From positions 4,464,001 through 4,528,000 of the forward strand of contig CBDDKZ010000005.1 of assembly GCA_965230415.1 (NCBI GenBank): a DNA stretch of 64,000 nucleotides, read 5' to 3'. The position numbers were made by a program, and so were the translations under genes. This stretch comes from CBDDKZ01 sp965230415 (GTDB taxonomy: Bacteria > Bacteroidota > Bacteroidia > Cytophagales > JAAEPT01). The notes under the pieces were generated by a model. The model was given only the letters and a program-made list of their open reading frames with translations. It did not search any database and had not been told where the DNA came from. Shown in pieces: positions 25,255 through 34,879 of this stretch (within the stretch, counting starts at the first letter, position 1; each line of letters starts with the position of its first letter).

Positions 25255-27198
25255 ATGCTAACAAAAACACTAACAAGGTATTCCGATAATTTTGTTTCAC
25301 GATGGCTAATATTGGCCATTGATGTTTTTATCGTAAGTTGTACTTATTTTCTCACCTACTTTATTCTTAGCAATTTTGAGTTTGATAGTGTCGATTGGGT
25401 AAGGGTGATAAAAAATCAGCCTATTTCTATTCTTACCTACCTTGTGTCCTTTTTAATGTTTAAATCTTACAGTGGTATTATTAGACACACCAGCCTTGCC
25501 GATGCGGTGAAAATATTTAAGGCATCTACATTCGGCGCCATCATCCTTTTTGTTATTTCATTTATTACAAGGTCAACAAACTTGTTAGAATTTACCTATG
25601 CCTCTTATTCTGTGATTATTATTCACTATTTAACCAGTATGTCTATATTGGTGGTGAGTCGTTTCATGATCAAGTTGATCTATAAGGGCCTTACGAATAC
25701 TTCTGCACGCAGCTCAAAGAATGTTTTAATATACGGAGCCGGAAGTGCAGGATTAATAACAAAAGACACTTTATACCGCGATGGTAAATTAAATTACAAA
25801 GTCGTGGCATTTATGGACGATAATGCACAAAAGGTGGGTAAGACTCTCGAAGGTATAATGGTTCATTCTTCCAATGCCATTGACGGCGACTTTCTTTCCA
25901 AGAAAGAAATATCGGAGGTGATTATCTCTATTCAGAATATTTCTACGGAGAGAAAACGAGAAATTGTTGATAAGTGCCTTCAGTTTAATGTAAATGTAAA
26001 AAGCGTTCCTCCTGTAGGAAAGTGGATAAATGGGGAGCTCAGTGCGAACCAGATCAAAGCTGTACGTATTGAAGATTTGCTTGGGAGAGAAGAGATCAAA
26101 ATCCATAACGAAAGTATTAATGCCACTATATCAGGTAAATGTGTGCTCGTAACAGGCGCTGCAGGGTCCATAGGCAGTGAATTGGTACGCCAGTTATACC
26201 AGCATGAACCAGAAACTATTATTTTATTGGATCAGTGGGAGACTGGTCTTTTTGAGATTGAAAATGAAATTAATGTACTGTTTGGTAACAACACACGCGT
26301 TGTACCAATAATCGCCGATGTAACTAACGAAGAACGAATTACACAGGTGTTTGATGCCTATGCCATCGACTTGGTATTTCATGCCGCGGCTTACAAACAT
26401 GTACCGATGATGGAACGAAATCCGTCTGAGGCCATTTGGTGTAATGTGATAGGTACCAAAATATTGGCTAATTTGTCAAAACGTAATCATGTGGAGAAGT
26501 TTGTAATGATTTCTACTGACAAAGCAGTGAATCCTACTAACGTTATGGGTGCATCTAAGCGCATAGCAGAAATGTATGTTCAGTCTTCCAATAACAGGGC
26601 AGACAATGTGGGAGAACACAAGACACAGTTTATAACGACGCGTTTTGGCAATGTGTTAGGATCTAACGGATCGGTAATACCAATATTTAAAAAACAGATA
26701 GCTGCCGGGGGACCTGTAATTGTCACGCATCCCGAGATTACACGCTATTTTATGACCATTCCCGAAGCATGTCAGTTGGTTTTGGAGGCAGGAGTTATGG
26801 GGAACGGAGGAGAAATATTCATTTTTGACATGGGTAAATCTGTGAAGATCATAGATTTGGCAAAAAATATGATTAAGCTTTCCGGTTTGGAGCTGGGTAA
26901 AGATATCAAAATCGAATTCTCAGGATTGAGAGAAGGGGAAAAGCTATACGAAGAATTACTAAATAATGAGGAAACAACGCGTCCTACACATCACAATAAA
27001 ATAATGATCGCCAATGTGCGTGAAGTTCATTACGATACTATCAATAGAGATACGGATGAGTTTTACGATTTAGTCAAAGTACATGACGAAATGAATCTCG
27101 TAGCCAAAATGAAAGAGATAGTTCCGGAATTCCTTAGTAATTCTTCTAAATTTGAAAAGCTCGATACTGTTAGAAGGCTCGACAAAAAAGCGATTTAG
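25255..27198 (+). CDS. Membrane-anchored UDP-sugar 4,6-dehydratase/epimerase (PglF/CapD/FlaA1 family)
   Basis: The protein has 647 residues. Four or five N-terminal membrane segments (residues ~15-145) are followed by a CoA-binding-like Rossmann domain ('NVLIYGAGSAGLITKDTL'). The catalytic SDR domain has 'CVLVTGAAGSIGSELVRQL', 'FHAAAYKHVPMMERNP', 'MISTDKAVNPTNVMGASKR' and 'LREGEKLYEELL'. The family makes UDP-4-keto-6-deoxy sugars from UDP-GlcNAc and is the first step of the bacillosamine route, feeding PglE, PglD and PglC homologues at 8.9-13.7 kb. The SDR part has the large-form motif set. The gene is convergent with trpS, with 13 bases between. Confidence 0.9.
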   Translation: MLTKTLTRYSDNFVSRWLILAIDVFIVSCTYFLTYFILSNFEFDSVDWVRVIKNQPISILTYLVSFLMFKSYSGIIRHTSLADAVKIFKASTFGAIILFVISFITRSTNLLEFTYASYSVIIIHYLTSMSILVVSRFMIKLIYKGLTNTSARSSKNVLIYGAGSAGLITKDTLYRDGKLNYKVVAFMDDNAQKVGKTLEGIMVHSSNAIDGDFLSKKEISEVIISIQNISTERKREIVDKCLQFNVNVKSVPPVGKWINGELSANQIKAVRIEDLLGREEIKIHNESINATISGKCVLVTGAAGSIGSELVRQLYQHEPETIILLDQWETGLFEIENEINVLFGNNTRVVPIIADVTNEERITQVFDAYAIDLVFHAAAYKHVPMMERNPSEAIWCNVIGTKILANLSKRNHVEKFVMISTDKAVNPTNVMGASKRIAEMYVQSSNNRADNVGEHKTQFITTRFGNVLGSNGSVIPIFKKQIAAGGPVIVTHPEITRYFMTIPEACQLVLEAGVMGNGGEIFIFDMGKSVKIIDLAKNMIKLSGLELGKDIKIEFSGLREGEKLYEELLNNEETTRPTHHNKIMIANVREVHYDTINRDTDEFYDLVKVHDEMNLVAKMKEIVPEFLSNSSKFEKLDTVRRLDKKAI

Positions 27199-27211
27199 AA
27201 TAACGATCTTT

Positions 27212-28186
27212 TTAGAAACCTACTTTGTTTCGTACCCTTTCCAGCACTTCCTGAGCAATTACCCGGGCTTTTTCAGCACCTTTGCTTAATTCACTTTCGA
27301 GTTCATCTTCATTTTCAATATAGTGATTATATTGCGCTCTTTCCTTTTCGAAATTTGACATAATCAACTCACATAACTCCTTTTTGGCGTGACCATATCC
27401 GTAATTTCCGGCTTCGTATTTCGCTTTCATCTCCAGCGTTTGCTGCTCGTTGGCTAAGAGTTTGTAAATTTGGAAAACGTGGCACGTGTCAGGGTTTTTA
27501 GGTGCTTCCAGGGGCAGGCTGTCCGTAACGATTAAATTGATGTTCTTCTGTAGCTTTTTCTTAGGAAGAAATATATTAATACCATTATCGTACGATTTAC
27601 TCATTTTGCGCCCATCGATTCCTGGAATTGTCATTAACTGTTCGTTAATGACAGGCTCCGGAAGTACAAATGTCTCTCCATGCTGGTGGTTAAAACTACC
27701 TGCTATGTCTCGAGTCATTTCCAGATGTTGCTGCTGATCCTTTCCTACAGGAACATGTTCGGCATCGTAAAGAAGTATGTCTGCGGCCATAAGTACCGGG
27801 TAGGTAAATAAACCGGTATTGATTTCCGACTTTTTTAATTTTGAAGACTTATCTTTAAACGAGTGCGCATTTTCAAGCATTGGAATAGGGGTATGGCAAA
27901 GCAAGTACCACGCCAACTCGGTTACTTCTGGCACATCAGATTGTCTGTAAAGTATATTTTGATCTGTATCGAAGCCAAAGGCAAGCCAGGAAGCAGCCAC
28001 ATGTTTGGTGTTTTCTTTTATAATAGCACCATCCTTTATAGATGTTAATGAATGAAGGTCTGCAATAAATAACAGCGCATCGTTTTCTTCTTTGTTCGCT
28101 AATTCAACTGCAGGCTTTATAGCGCCTAAAATATTACCTAAATGAGGTGTGCCAGTACTTTGAACACCCGTCAAAATTCGAGCCAT
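27212..28186 (-). CDS. trpS: Tryptophanyl-tRNA synthetase
   Basis: The protein has 324 residues from the ATG at 28186; a TTG six codons upstream is unlikely. It has the class I signature 'GTPHLGN' (HIGH equivalent) near residue 12, 'MAADILLYDAEHVPVGKDQQQH' and 'GRKMSKSYDN' (KMSKS loop). It charges tRNA-Trp. The length is normal for bacterial TrpS. The gene is unrelated to the neighbouring glycan genes and marks the right end of that locus. Confidence 0.95.
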   Translation of the reverse strand: MARILTGVQSTGTPHLGNILGAIKPAVELANKEENDALLFIADLHSLTSIKDGAIIKENTKHVAASWLAFGFDTDQNILYRQSDVPEVTELAWYLLCHTPIPMLENAHSFKDKSSKLKKSEINTGLFTYPVLMAADILLYDAEHVPVGKDQQQHLEMTRDIAGSFNHQHGETFVLPEPVINEQLMTIPGIDGRKMSKSYDNGINIFLPKKKLQKNINLIVTDSLPLEAPKNPDTCHVFQIYKLLANEQQTLEMKAKYEAGNYGYGHAKKELCELIMSNFEKERAQYNHYIENEDELESELSKGAEKARVIAQEVLERVRNKVGF

Positions 28187-28318
28187 TAAACTTTTTTTCA
28201 CCAAAAGTAAGAAAAAAAATGAAGCATCGTTTTAATATCGTATTCATTTGTTACATATTTATGAATAAGACAAGCGAACACGTTTAGCTCATTAAAAATC
28301 ATTCGTTAGTTTATCAAA

Positions 28319-29428
28319 ATGAAATATACCGTAACTGTTTTTACCCTCGTTCTTTTTTTGTTATCCCAAGCCGTATCTGCTCAAAACAAAGTTCAGTTAA
28401 AAAAAAGCAAATACCTGTCTTTTGAAAGCAATCTCTTCGATTTTGGTAACCTGAAGCAAGGTGATGGTGATGTGACTACACGTTTTGTGTATAGGAACAA
28501 TTCTCAAAAACCGTTGGCTATCGTGGAAGTGGTACCGGAATGTGGTTGTACTTCTTTTGACAAAGAAAGCATGTCTGATGACCCCATAGCGCCAGAAGAT
28601 ACCGGTAGTATACCAATAAAATATGAAGCTTCTACTCATCCGGGGGAATTTGATAAATTAATTGTCGTTTATACCACGATAGATACGTTTGAATTAAAGA
28701 TTATAGGCTATGTAGAACCAGACGATTCGGACCTGCTTATTAGGTTTCCTGAGGACAAAGGTCATTTAAGACTGGAAGCAAATAGTGTTTCCTTTGGCAA
28801 AATACTACATAATCAAAAGAAAACCAGGTCACTTTTGTTTTATAACAATACGGATTCAATCATAAGTTTTAATACCGGTGCTATTGAAACACCTGATTAT
28901 ATAACATTTAAGATGGATAAGGACTCTGTTCCCCCGAAGTCAGAGGGTGAATTTTTTGTAACATATGACCCGGTACTCAAAAATGATTTCGGTTATGTCA
29001 TAGACTATGTGAACCTCAGCTCGGTGCAACAACCCGATCAACAAATAGAACTAGCTGTGCGAGGAAGTATAGAAGAATATTTCGATCCGGATATTGATTT
29101 AAATAAGGCACCCAAAATACAGCTGCCTACAGCAGATCGAACTTATGAGTTCCCCAGTGTCAATAAGGGCGATTCGGTGGAGCACGATTTCATAATTAAG
29201 AATATCGGTAAGGAGGATTTGATCATTAGAAAAGCTACATCAACATGCAAATGTGTAACAACAGCATTAAGTCATAAGACAATTAAGAGTGGTGAAACCG
29301 GTAAATTACACGTGGTTTTTGATACATCTAAACGAAAAGGTACCCAGGTCAAATCCATAATATTAATTGTCAACGATCCAAAAGAACCTGTTGTTAATTT
29401 GAAGTTAAAAGGGAAAATTCAGGACTGA
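28319..29428 (+). CDS. DUF1573 domain protein, exported
   Basis: This 369-residue protein has a signal peptide ending 'SQAVSAQ' and three successive DUF1573/ASH-like beta-sandwich modules. The first has 'FDFGNLKQGDGDVTTRFVYRN' and 'VVPECGCTSFD'; the second is 'VSFGKILHNQKKTRSLLFYNN'; the third has 'YEFPSVNKGDSVEHDFIIKNIGKEDLIIRKATSTCKC'. Modules one and three keep the Cys-x-Cys pair typical of DUF1573. The family is abundant in Bacteroidota and poorly understood. It is followed by a PorE-like protein, with no clear terminator between. Confidence 0.85.
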   Translation: MKYTVTVFTLVLFLLSQAVSAQNKVQLKKSKYLSFESNLFDFGNLKQGDGDVTTRFVYRNNSQKPLAIVEVVPECGCTSFDKESMSDDPIAPEDTGSIPIKYEASTHPGEFDKLIVVYTTIDTFELKIIGYVEPDDSDLLIRFPEDKGHLRLEANSVSFGKILHNQKKTRSLLFYNNTDSIISFNTGAIETPDYITFKMDKDSVPPKSEGEFFVTYDPVLKNDFGYVIDYVNLSSVQQPDQQIELAVRGSIEEYFDPDIDLNKAPKIQLPTADRTYEFPSVNKGDSVEHDFIIKNIGKEDLIIRKATSTCKCVTTALSHKTIKSGETGKLHVVFDTSKRKGTQVKSIILIVNDPKEPVVNLKLKGKIQD

Positions 29429-29521
29429 CTAAAAAAGCAAGATATTGGCTTATAAAAAGACCTTGTATAACTTTTTACAGATTGTGAACGTATTTAATCC
29501 TCGTAGCAACTACAACTATTA

Positions 29522-31765
29522 ATGAAGTTTGTACTGCCTTTATTCATATCATCATTATTCATTTCCGCGAACGTACTGTCTCAATCAATAAAAGGGCATG
29601 TAAAAGCAGGTGATAAATTTTATGACCGGGAATTTTACAGATACGCCAACATGGAGTATCAGAAAGCTTATGAAATCGATCGTGAAAATGCTACGGTTTT
29701 GTTTAAGTTAGGACGCGGCCATATAAAATCATATCAATTTGAAGAAGCGCTGGAATTTTTGAAAAGGGCTGAGGAAATTGATCCAACAGTCGATAAATAC
29801 CTTCCATTTTGGATCGCAAGAGCCTATCACCTGAATTCCCAATTTGATGATGCCATGAGTTATTATTCAAATTATTCGACATCATTGAATAAAAGGGATA
29901 AACGAAAGGAAGAGGTGCTGAAATACATAGAAGAGTGTGAATTTGGATTGGAATACACAAGAAATCCTAAGAATTATAAAATTACCAATATTGGCCCACC
30001 TGTAAATACGGCCTATTCAGAACACAGTCCGGTTTTGAGCCAGAATGGCGAACAGCTTTACTTTGCTTCACAGCAGGTGCTGGATGAACAGGAAGCAGAA
30101 TCCAAAGGGAAAGAGCTGTATGATCATATATTTAAAAGTACTAAGTTAAATGATGGCTCCTGGGATAAACCTGGTAATATAGCACTCGATGCAGATGGTG
30201 AAGCATCCGTTCAGTTGTTTGACAATGATACTAAGCTATTGCTGTATGAAAGTACTTCCGGAGGTGATATCTATGTTTCTACTTTTGATGGACAGAGATG
30301 GGGCGAGCCAGAGAAAATGCCGGTAATTAATTCGGCATGGCCCGAGGTAGATGCCTACATATCCGTAGATGGAGAGGTTTTAGTCTTCGCTTCATCTATT
30401 GAAAACCACGGGGAGGATTTTGATCTTTATATGTGTAGAAGAAAGGGAGATTCATGGACAGAGCCTGAAAAGTTGCCTGACGAAATAAATACCGCTTACG
30501 ATGAAAGTTCCCCATTCATTTCAAGAGATAAGAAGTACCTTTACTTCAGCTCCAACGGTCACGGAAGTATGGGGGGGTACGATGTATATCGGGCTGAGTT
30601 TAATGAAGAAACTCAAATGTGGGAATCTCCTGTAAATTTGGGTGTACCTATTAATACACCTTCAGACGATATCTATTTCTATTTCACCAACCAGAACGAA
30701 TGGGCGGGTTATATGTCGTCAGTTAGACCAGGTGGATTTGGTGAAAAGGATATCTATTTAATTACTTTTCTGCCAAATATTATTGTAAAAGGAAAGGTGC
30801 AGGACTTTCATACAAAGAATGCCGTCTCTGATGTTAAGGTAGAGTTCTTTTCGGTGGCAAAAGACGAAGTTGTTGCCACTTCAACCAGTCTCAAGAATGG
30901 AGATTATGATGTTAATATTTTACCCAATGATGAATATAACATTCGTATGAAAGATGAAAATGGAGTAGTTATTGGGGAACATCATTATGAGGTGGGGATT
31001 TTAAAAGAAGATGATCCCCTGGAATATGAGCTTGATCTTAATATAGATAAAGGTAGCAAGCATAATGAAATCCCGCAGCAACTAGCTGCTAGTAGTAATA
31101 ATTTAGATGAATCCTCTGTTCCCGAATTAAGTGAGGACGATATAGAGGAAGGTTATGAGCTTGTTCAAGATGATGCAGGGCATACTTACAAAAGAAGGGT
31201 GTTTAATGCTTCCGTGCCTTCATCTTCAATAAATGAAGAGCCGCTAAATGAGGAATTAACTAATGAGGATGAATTTATAGAAGAGCTTGCAGTAGAAGGA
31301 GATGCCCCGGATGAAATCGAATTTTCGGAGACTAGTCCCAAAATGGAAAGTGGCGGGCAAGAGAATTTTACAGGTGATAATGTACCCTTGAATGGGAAGA
31401 GTTTTGTGCTACGAAATGTTTATTTTGACTTTAACAAATCGAGCCTTAAACCTGAATCAACTACAGAATTGACTAAACTGTTGACATTTTTGAATTCCCA
31501 TAAGAATCTTCGGATAGAAATAGGAGGGCATACCGATTATGTTGGCTCTGCTAATTACAATAAACGACTATCCGAAAAAAGAGCCCGGTCTGTAGTTCGT
31601 TATTTAGTTGAAAAGGGAATATCTTCAAGGCGCCTGGAAGCGGTTGGGTATGGAGAGGAAATGCCAATGGCTTCTAATGATGATGAGGAAGAAGGGCGTG
31701 AATTAAATCGAAGAACGACATTCAAAATATTAAACTCGGATATAATGTCTTTGAATAATCAGTAA
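29522..31765 (+). CDS. TPR-PD40-OmpA envelope protein (PorE-like)
   Basis: This is a 747-residue exported protein with signal peptide 'LFISANVLSQ'. Three TPR-like units (residues ~25-130) are followed by WD40-like PD40 repeats (~150-420: 'HSPVLSQNGEQLYFAS', 'SSPFISRDKKYLYFSSNGHGSMGGYDVY'). Then come a carboxypeptidase-regulatory-like fold (~430-500), an acidic linker, and an OmpA C-terminal domain ('NVYFDFNKSSLKPES...LRIEIGGHTDYVGSANYNKRLSEKRARSV'). The domain order is that of P. gingivalis PorE, which links T9SS to peptidoglycan. Bacteroidota carry several paralogues, so a T9SS role is possible rather than certain. A GldN homologue is convergent 32 bases away. Confidence 0.85.
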   Translation: MKFVLPLFISSLFISANVLSQSIKGHVKAGDKFYDREFYRYANMEYQKAYEIDRENATVLFKLGRGHIKSYQFEEALEFLKRAEEIDPTVDKYLPFWIARAYHLNSQFDDAMSYYSNYSTSLNKRDKRKEEVLKYIEECEFGLEYTRNPKNYKITNIGPPVNTAYSEHSPVLSQNGEQLYFASQQVLDEQEAESKGKELYDHIFKSTKLNDGSWDKPGNIALDADGEASVQLFDNDTKLLLYESTSGGDIYVSTFDGQRWGEPEKMPVINSAWPEVDAYISVDGEVLVFASSIENHGEDFDLYMCRRKGDSWTEPEKLPDEINTAYDESSPFISRDKKYLYFSSNGHGSMGGYDVYRAEFNEETQMWESPVNLGVPINTPSDDIYFYFTNQNEWAGYMSSVRPGGFGEKDIYLITFLPNIIVKGKVQDFHTKNAVSDVKVEFFSVAKDEVVATSTSLKNGDYDVNILPNDEYNIRMKDENGVVIGEHHYEVGILKEDDPLEYELDLNIDKGSKHNEIPQQLAASSNNLDESSVPELSEDDIEEGYELVQDDAGHTYKRRVFNASVPSSSINEEPLNEELTNEDEFIEELAVEGDAPDEIEFSETSPKMESGGQENFTGDNVPLNGKSFVLRNVYFDFNKSSLKPESTTELTKLLTFLNSHKNLRIEIGGHTDYVGSANYNKRLSEKRARSVVRYLVEKGISSRRLEAVGYGEEMPMASNDDEEEGRELNRRTTFKILNSDIMSLNNQ

Positions 31766-31794
31766 AAAGAGGCAGTTCAACTGCCTCTTTTTAC
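31762..31794. terminator. Bidirectional terminator between the PorE-like gene and gldN
   Basis: A perfect 14-bp stem, GTAAAAAGAGGCAG / CTGCCTCTTTTTAC, with a 5-base loop has T-runs on both strands. It begins inside the stop codon of the upstream gene and ends 4 bases before the stop of gldN, so it can end both convergent transcripts. Confidence 0.85.
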
Positions 31795-31797
31795 TTT

Positions 31798-32673
31798 TTA
31801 GTACTCCCATAAGTGGTGCTCAAATTCCATTAGCTTGAATTCGGCATTTTTTGACGCTACAATTCCTTTTTTTCCCCCTCCATAGGTATCAATTAGGTAT
31901 TCGTCTTTCGGATTAGAAACTTTGATTATATAAGAGCTGAAAAGCCTTAATTTAAATGCTTCCGCTAAATTTAAGTGTTTACCCTCATTTTTAGGATTAT
32001 ACCAGATAGCATTGGGGTGTTTCGCAAATAAGTTGCTGCATTCATTGAAATTGAATGTGGCGATGTGTTCTTCTATGCCTCTTATATTATCAGGGTGATC
32101 TGCCGGTAAAAGAATTGTCAGCGTTTTTATGTCGTACTTCCACTGAGATTTATCCTTGTTGAAATAGACATCTTCCGTGATCTCCATTTGATATAAATCT
32201 TTCGGGAAGTAGTATTCAGGAGATTTAGGTGCGGCAGTGCCAGGCTCTTCACCCCAAATGTCATCCGGGTTTATAAAAGCAGTGTCTTCTTCTATATTGT
32301 TGCTGGGTAGTTGTAGTCGTTGATTAAATTCGTTCAATTCCAGTGTTTTACTTTTGACAATGTCTCGGTCAGCGAATGCGCGTATTTCACCATTTTGTAC
32401 CGCCTCAATTAACAATTTGGGTAATTCGTTGCCTTTTGCCATGAATGGTTCGTTTTGCAATTCCCGGAGATCAACGGCTCTTGTAATTCCTTTTTTGAAA
32501 AGAACATCGGAATCAGGTATGGGGGCTTCCTGCAATTCATTGCTATTGCTTGCAGGATAATATTCGTCATCAAATTCGCCGTAGTAGTCTTCTTCTGTAC
32601 CTACAAATTGCGCAAGTGTGCTGATGTACATAAATGAGCTGAAAATAATCAGTGCTGTCTTAGAAATATTCAT
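31798..32673 (-). CDS. gldN: Gliding/T9SS protein GldN (PorN) homologue
   Basis: The 291-residue exported protein has signal peptide 'SSFMYISTLAQ'. It has the GldN pattern: 'GITRAVDLRELQNEPF', an 'LPKLLIEAVQNGEIRAFAD' segment, a central 'YQMEITEDVYFNKDKSQWKYDIKTLTI', and the conserved end 'LRLFSSYIIKVSNPKDEYLIDTYGGGKKGIVAS...LMEFEHHLWEY'. GldN forms the periplasmic ring of the type IX secretion and gliding machinery with GldK. Here it stands alone, without gldKLM, so it is either a second copy or part of a dispersed set. Confidence 0.8.
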   Translation of the reverse strand: MNISKTALIIFSSFMYISTLAQFVGTEEDYYGEFDDEYYPASNSNELQEAPIPDSDVLFKKGITRAVDLRELQNEPFMAKGNELPKLLIEAVQNGEIRAFADRDIVKSKTLELNEFNQRLQLPSNNIEEDTAFINPDDIWGEEPGTAAPKSPEYYFPKDLYQMEITEDVYFNKDKSQWKYDIKTLTILLPADHPDNIRGIEEHIATFNFNECSNLFAKHPNAIWYNPKNEGKHLNLAEAFKLRLFSSYIIKVSNPKDEYLIDTYGGGKKGIVASKNAEFKLMEFEHHLWEY

Positions 32674-32999
32674 GGTGCTTTTGTTTTAAATTCAAGGGTA
32701 TATTCCTCTTAAAACGAAGTGTCACCCAATTGTTCGAAAAAAGTATAACTATTTACCAGTCTTTTGCTGTGTAATAATGTGAAAGTGATGCTGAAAAGGA
32801 ATACAACTAATTGTATTCAAGTTTTATAGGACGCTAGGCGATTTTTTGCTGTATTTAATGCATGTGAGCGAGCAAAGGACTACCAAAAAAAGGGTAGTTA
32901 TTAGTTCGAATAGGTGTTAGTTTTTTTTTATTAAAAGAAAAAATATGTTCTATAAAAAAATAGTTTGTAATTTAGGAATTCCATACTAACTACAATCTT
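32674..32999. other. 326-bp gene-free region between divergent gldN and histidine kinase
   Basis: This A+T-rich region must hold both promoters. I see no ORF. The only structure is a weak hairpin, ACTACC (32879-32884) / GGTAGT (32893-32898), around an A-rich loop, followed by T-rich sequence. No clear TAnnTTTG element was found on the plus strand close to the kinase start. Confidence 0.4.
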
Positions 33000-34868
33000 G
33001 TGAAAGTATTTATTCCCGTCGTTATTACTTTCATGTGTGTTAGTTGCGTGTTAAATGTATATGCAACGGATTATGATCAATTGTGGAGGGTTGAAAGTCA
33101 GACAAAAGCTCCTGAAATTGATCACATAACATACTATAAAGGTGACATAAAAGATCTGAATAATTTACACGAACTCAATTTTGAGTCTTGTAAGATGGAG
33201 GTACCAAGCTTTGGAACTTCTGAGCTGCCATATTGGTTTAATTTGGATCTGAAGAATACTGTAAGAGGAGAGGAGTACCTATTAGAAATAAGCTATCCGC
33301 TGCTAGACTCAATAACGATCTATTTTTTCATAAATGACAGCATTGTAAGAAAAGTATTGCTAGGAGACCAGGTTAGGGATATCAATGTATTAAGAAATAA
33401 TACTTTCTTAATACCATTCAACAAAAGCGAGGACGAATTGGAGGTATATGTAAAAGTGAAAAGTGAAGGGGTGATCGTTTTTCCGGTTTCAATTTTTCAA
33501 AAGGATGCATTTTATCAGTCGTTATTATATAAGAAGGTATTTTATGGTATGTATTTCGGACTGGCATTTGCCCTCATGCTTTATAATTTCTTTCTCTTTT
33601 TTTCTATCAAGGACAAAAACTATTTGTATTACGTTTTATTCGTATTTTGTGTAACCATAGGCGTGGCTGTTACCAAAGGCTTTATGTTTCAGTTGCTGGG
33701 GATGCACTTTTTTGACCTCAGACAGTACCTCATTCCGGGGTTCCTGGGAATAACCGTTTATTCATTCATTCATTTTAGCAGGTACTTCCTGGGTTTGGAG
33801 AAGTACGCTTATAATATTGATAAGGTACTAAAGTGGATTTCTTATTCAAGCTTGTTTTTTGTACTGATGTTATTTGTCTTGCCGATGAGTGTGGTGGCAA
33901 AAATTTTATCTGTATTGCAGTTATTAGCGGCTGTCTTATGTATTATTGGCGGTGCCATATGTGCGCGTAATAGAGTAAATGTAGCTTTTGTATACCTGGC
34001 CGCTTCGGGCTTGAATTTTGTAGGCATTACTATTTATACTAATACATTATTGGGCTTCATTCCTTTTAATACCATTACGTCTAACTCTATGCTACTCAGT
34101 AGTATGTTTGAAAGTGTGTTGTTGTCCTTGGCTCTTGGAATGCGTTATAAAGCGATCATGATAGAAAGGGATTTATCAAAACAAAACATTCTTGATTTGC
34201 AAAAAAAGGCGAATATTGAACTGGAACTTAAAGTGAAACAGCGTACCGAAGAACTAACATCACTGTTAGATAAGAACAAACTACTTCTAAGGGAGGTTCA
34301 TCACAGGGTTAAGAATAATTTGCAACTTATTACCAGTTTGCTTAATCTGCAAATGGACCGAATTAAGGACGAAGTAGCGTTAAATGCCATTAACGAAAGT
34401 AGGCACCGCATCAGGTCAATGGCGTTGGTGCACCAAAAATTATATAACGTAGATGAATTAGGGGCAAAAATCAATTTAAAAGATTATGTGGTTTCCTTAT
34501 TGGATGAACTTGAATCTTCTAATTCTGAACTTCATTACGTGACACTGGAAAATGACCTGGAAGATGTTACGGGCTCTATGGATCTGGCAGTAACACTTGG
34601 TTTAATTATCAATGAATTGATTTCAAATGCTTATAAATACGCGTTTGTGGGCAGAGATTCCGGTTTAATTCGCTTAACAATTAATAAATCTAATAACGAC
34701 CTGCTTCAATTAACGGTGAGTGATAATGGAGTGGGTATAAACAAAGAAAAAATGCGCAAAGGCTCCTTAGGCTTAAAAATTGTTGATATGCTTTCGCGTC
34801 AGCACAAAGGTGAGCTTAAGATGATACTAGAGAAGGGTACGCGTTTCGAAGTAAATTTGAGAATTTAA
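33000..34868 (+). CDS. 7TM-DISM histidine kinase with HisKA_2 domain
   Basis: This is a 622-residue sensor beginning with GTG. A signal peptide (to ~residue 22) is followed by a periplasmic 7TMR-DISMED2 sensor domain (~30-170), seven membrane helices (~180-390) and a short coiled coil ('LDLQKKANIELELKVKQRTEEL'). The kinase core is of HisKA_2 type, with the phospho-accepting His in 'EVHHRVKNNLQLITSLLNLQM', N-box 'NELISNAYKYAF', and a G-box 'DNGVGINKEKM...SLGLKIVDML'. The next gene, 11 bases on, encodes a LytTR response regulator, its probable partner. Confidence 0.87.
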   Translation: MKVFIPVVITFMCVSCVLNVYATDYDQLWRVESQTKAPEIDHITYYKGDIKDLNNLHELNFESCKMEVPSFGTSELPYWFNLDLKNTVRGEEYLLEISYPLLDSITIYFFINDSIVRKVLLGDQVRDINVLRNNTFLIPFNKSEDELEVYVKVKSEGVIVFPVSIFQKDAFYQSLLYKKVFYGMYFGLAFALMLYNFFLFFSIKDKNYLYYVLFVFCVTIGVAVTKGFMFQLLGMHFFDLRQYLIPGFLGITVYSFIHFSRYFLGLEKYAYNIDKVLKWISYSSLFFVLMLFVLPMSVVAKILSVLQLLAAVLCIIGGAICARNRVNVAFVYLAASGLNFVGITIYTNTLLGFIPFNTITSNSMLLSSMFESVLLSLALGMRYKAIMIERDLSKQNILDLQKKANIELELKVKQRTEELTSLLDKNKLLLREVHHRVKNNLQLITSLLNLQMDRIKDEVALNAINESRHRIRSMALVHQKLYNVDELGAKINLKDYVVSLLDELESSNSELHYVTLENDLEDVTGSMDLAVTLGLIINELISNAYKYAFVGRDSGLIRLTINKSNNDLLQLTVSDNGVGINKEKMRKGSLGLKIVDMLSRQHKGELKMILEKGTRFEVNLRI

Positions 34869-34879
34869 TCTATTGAAAT

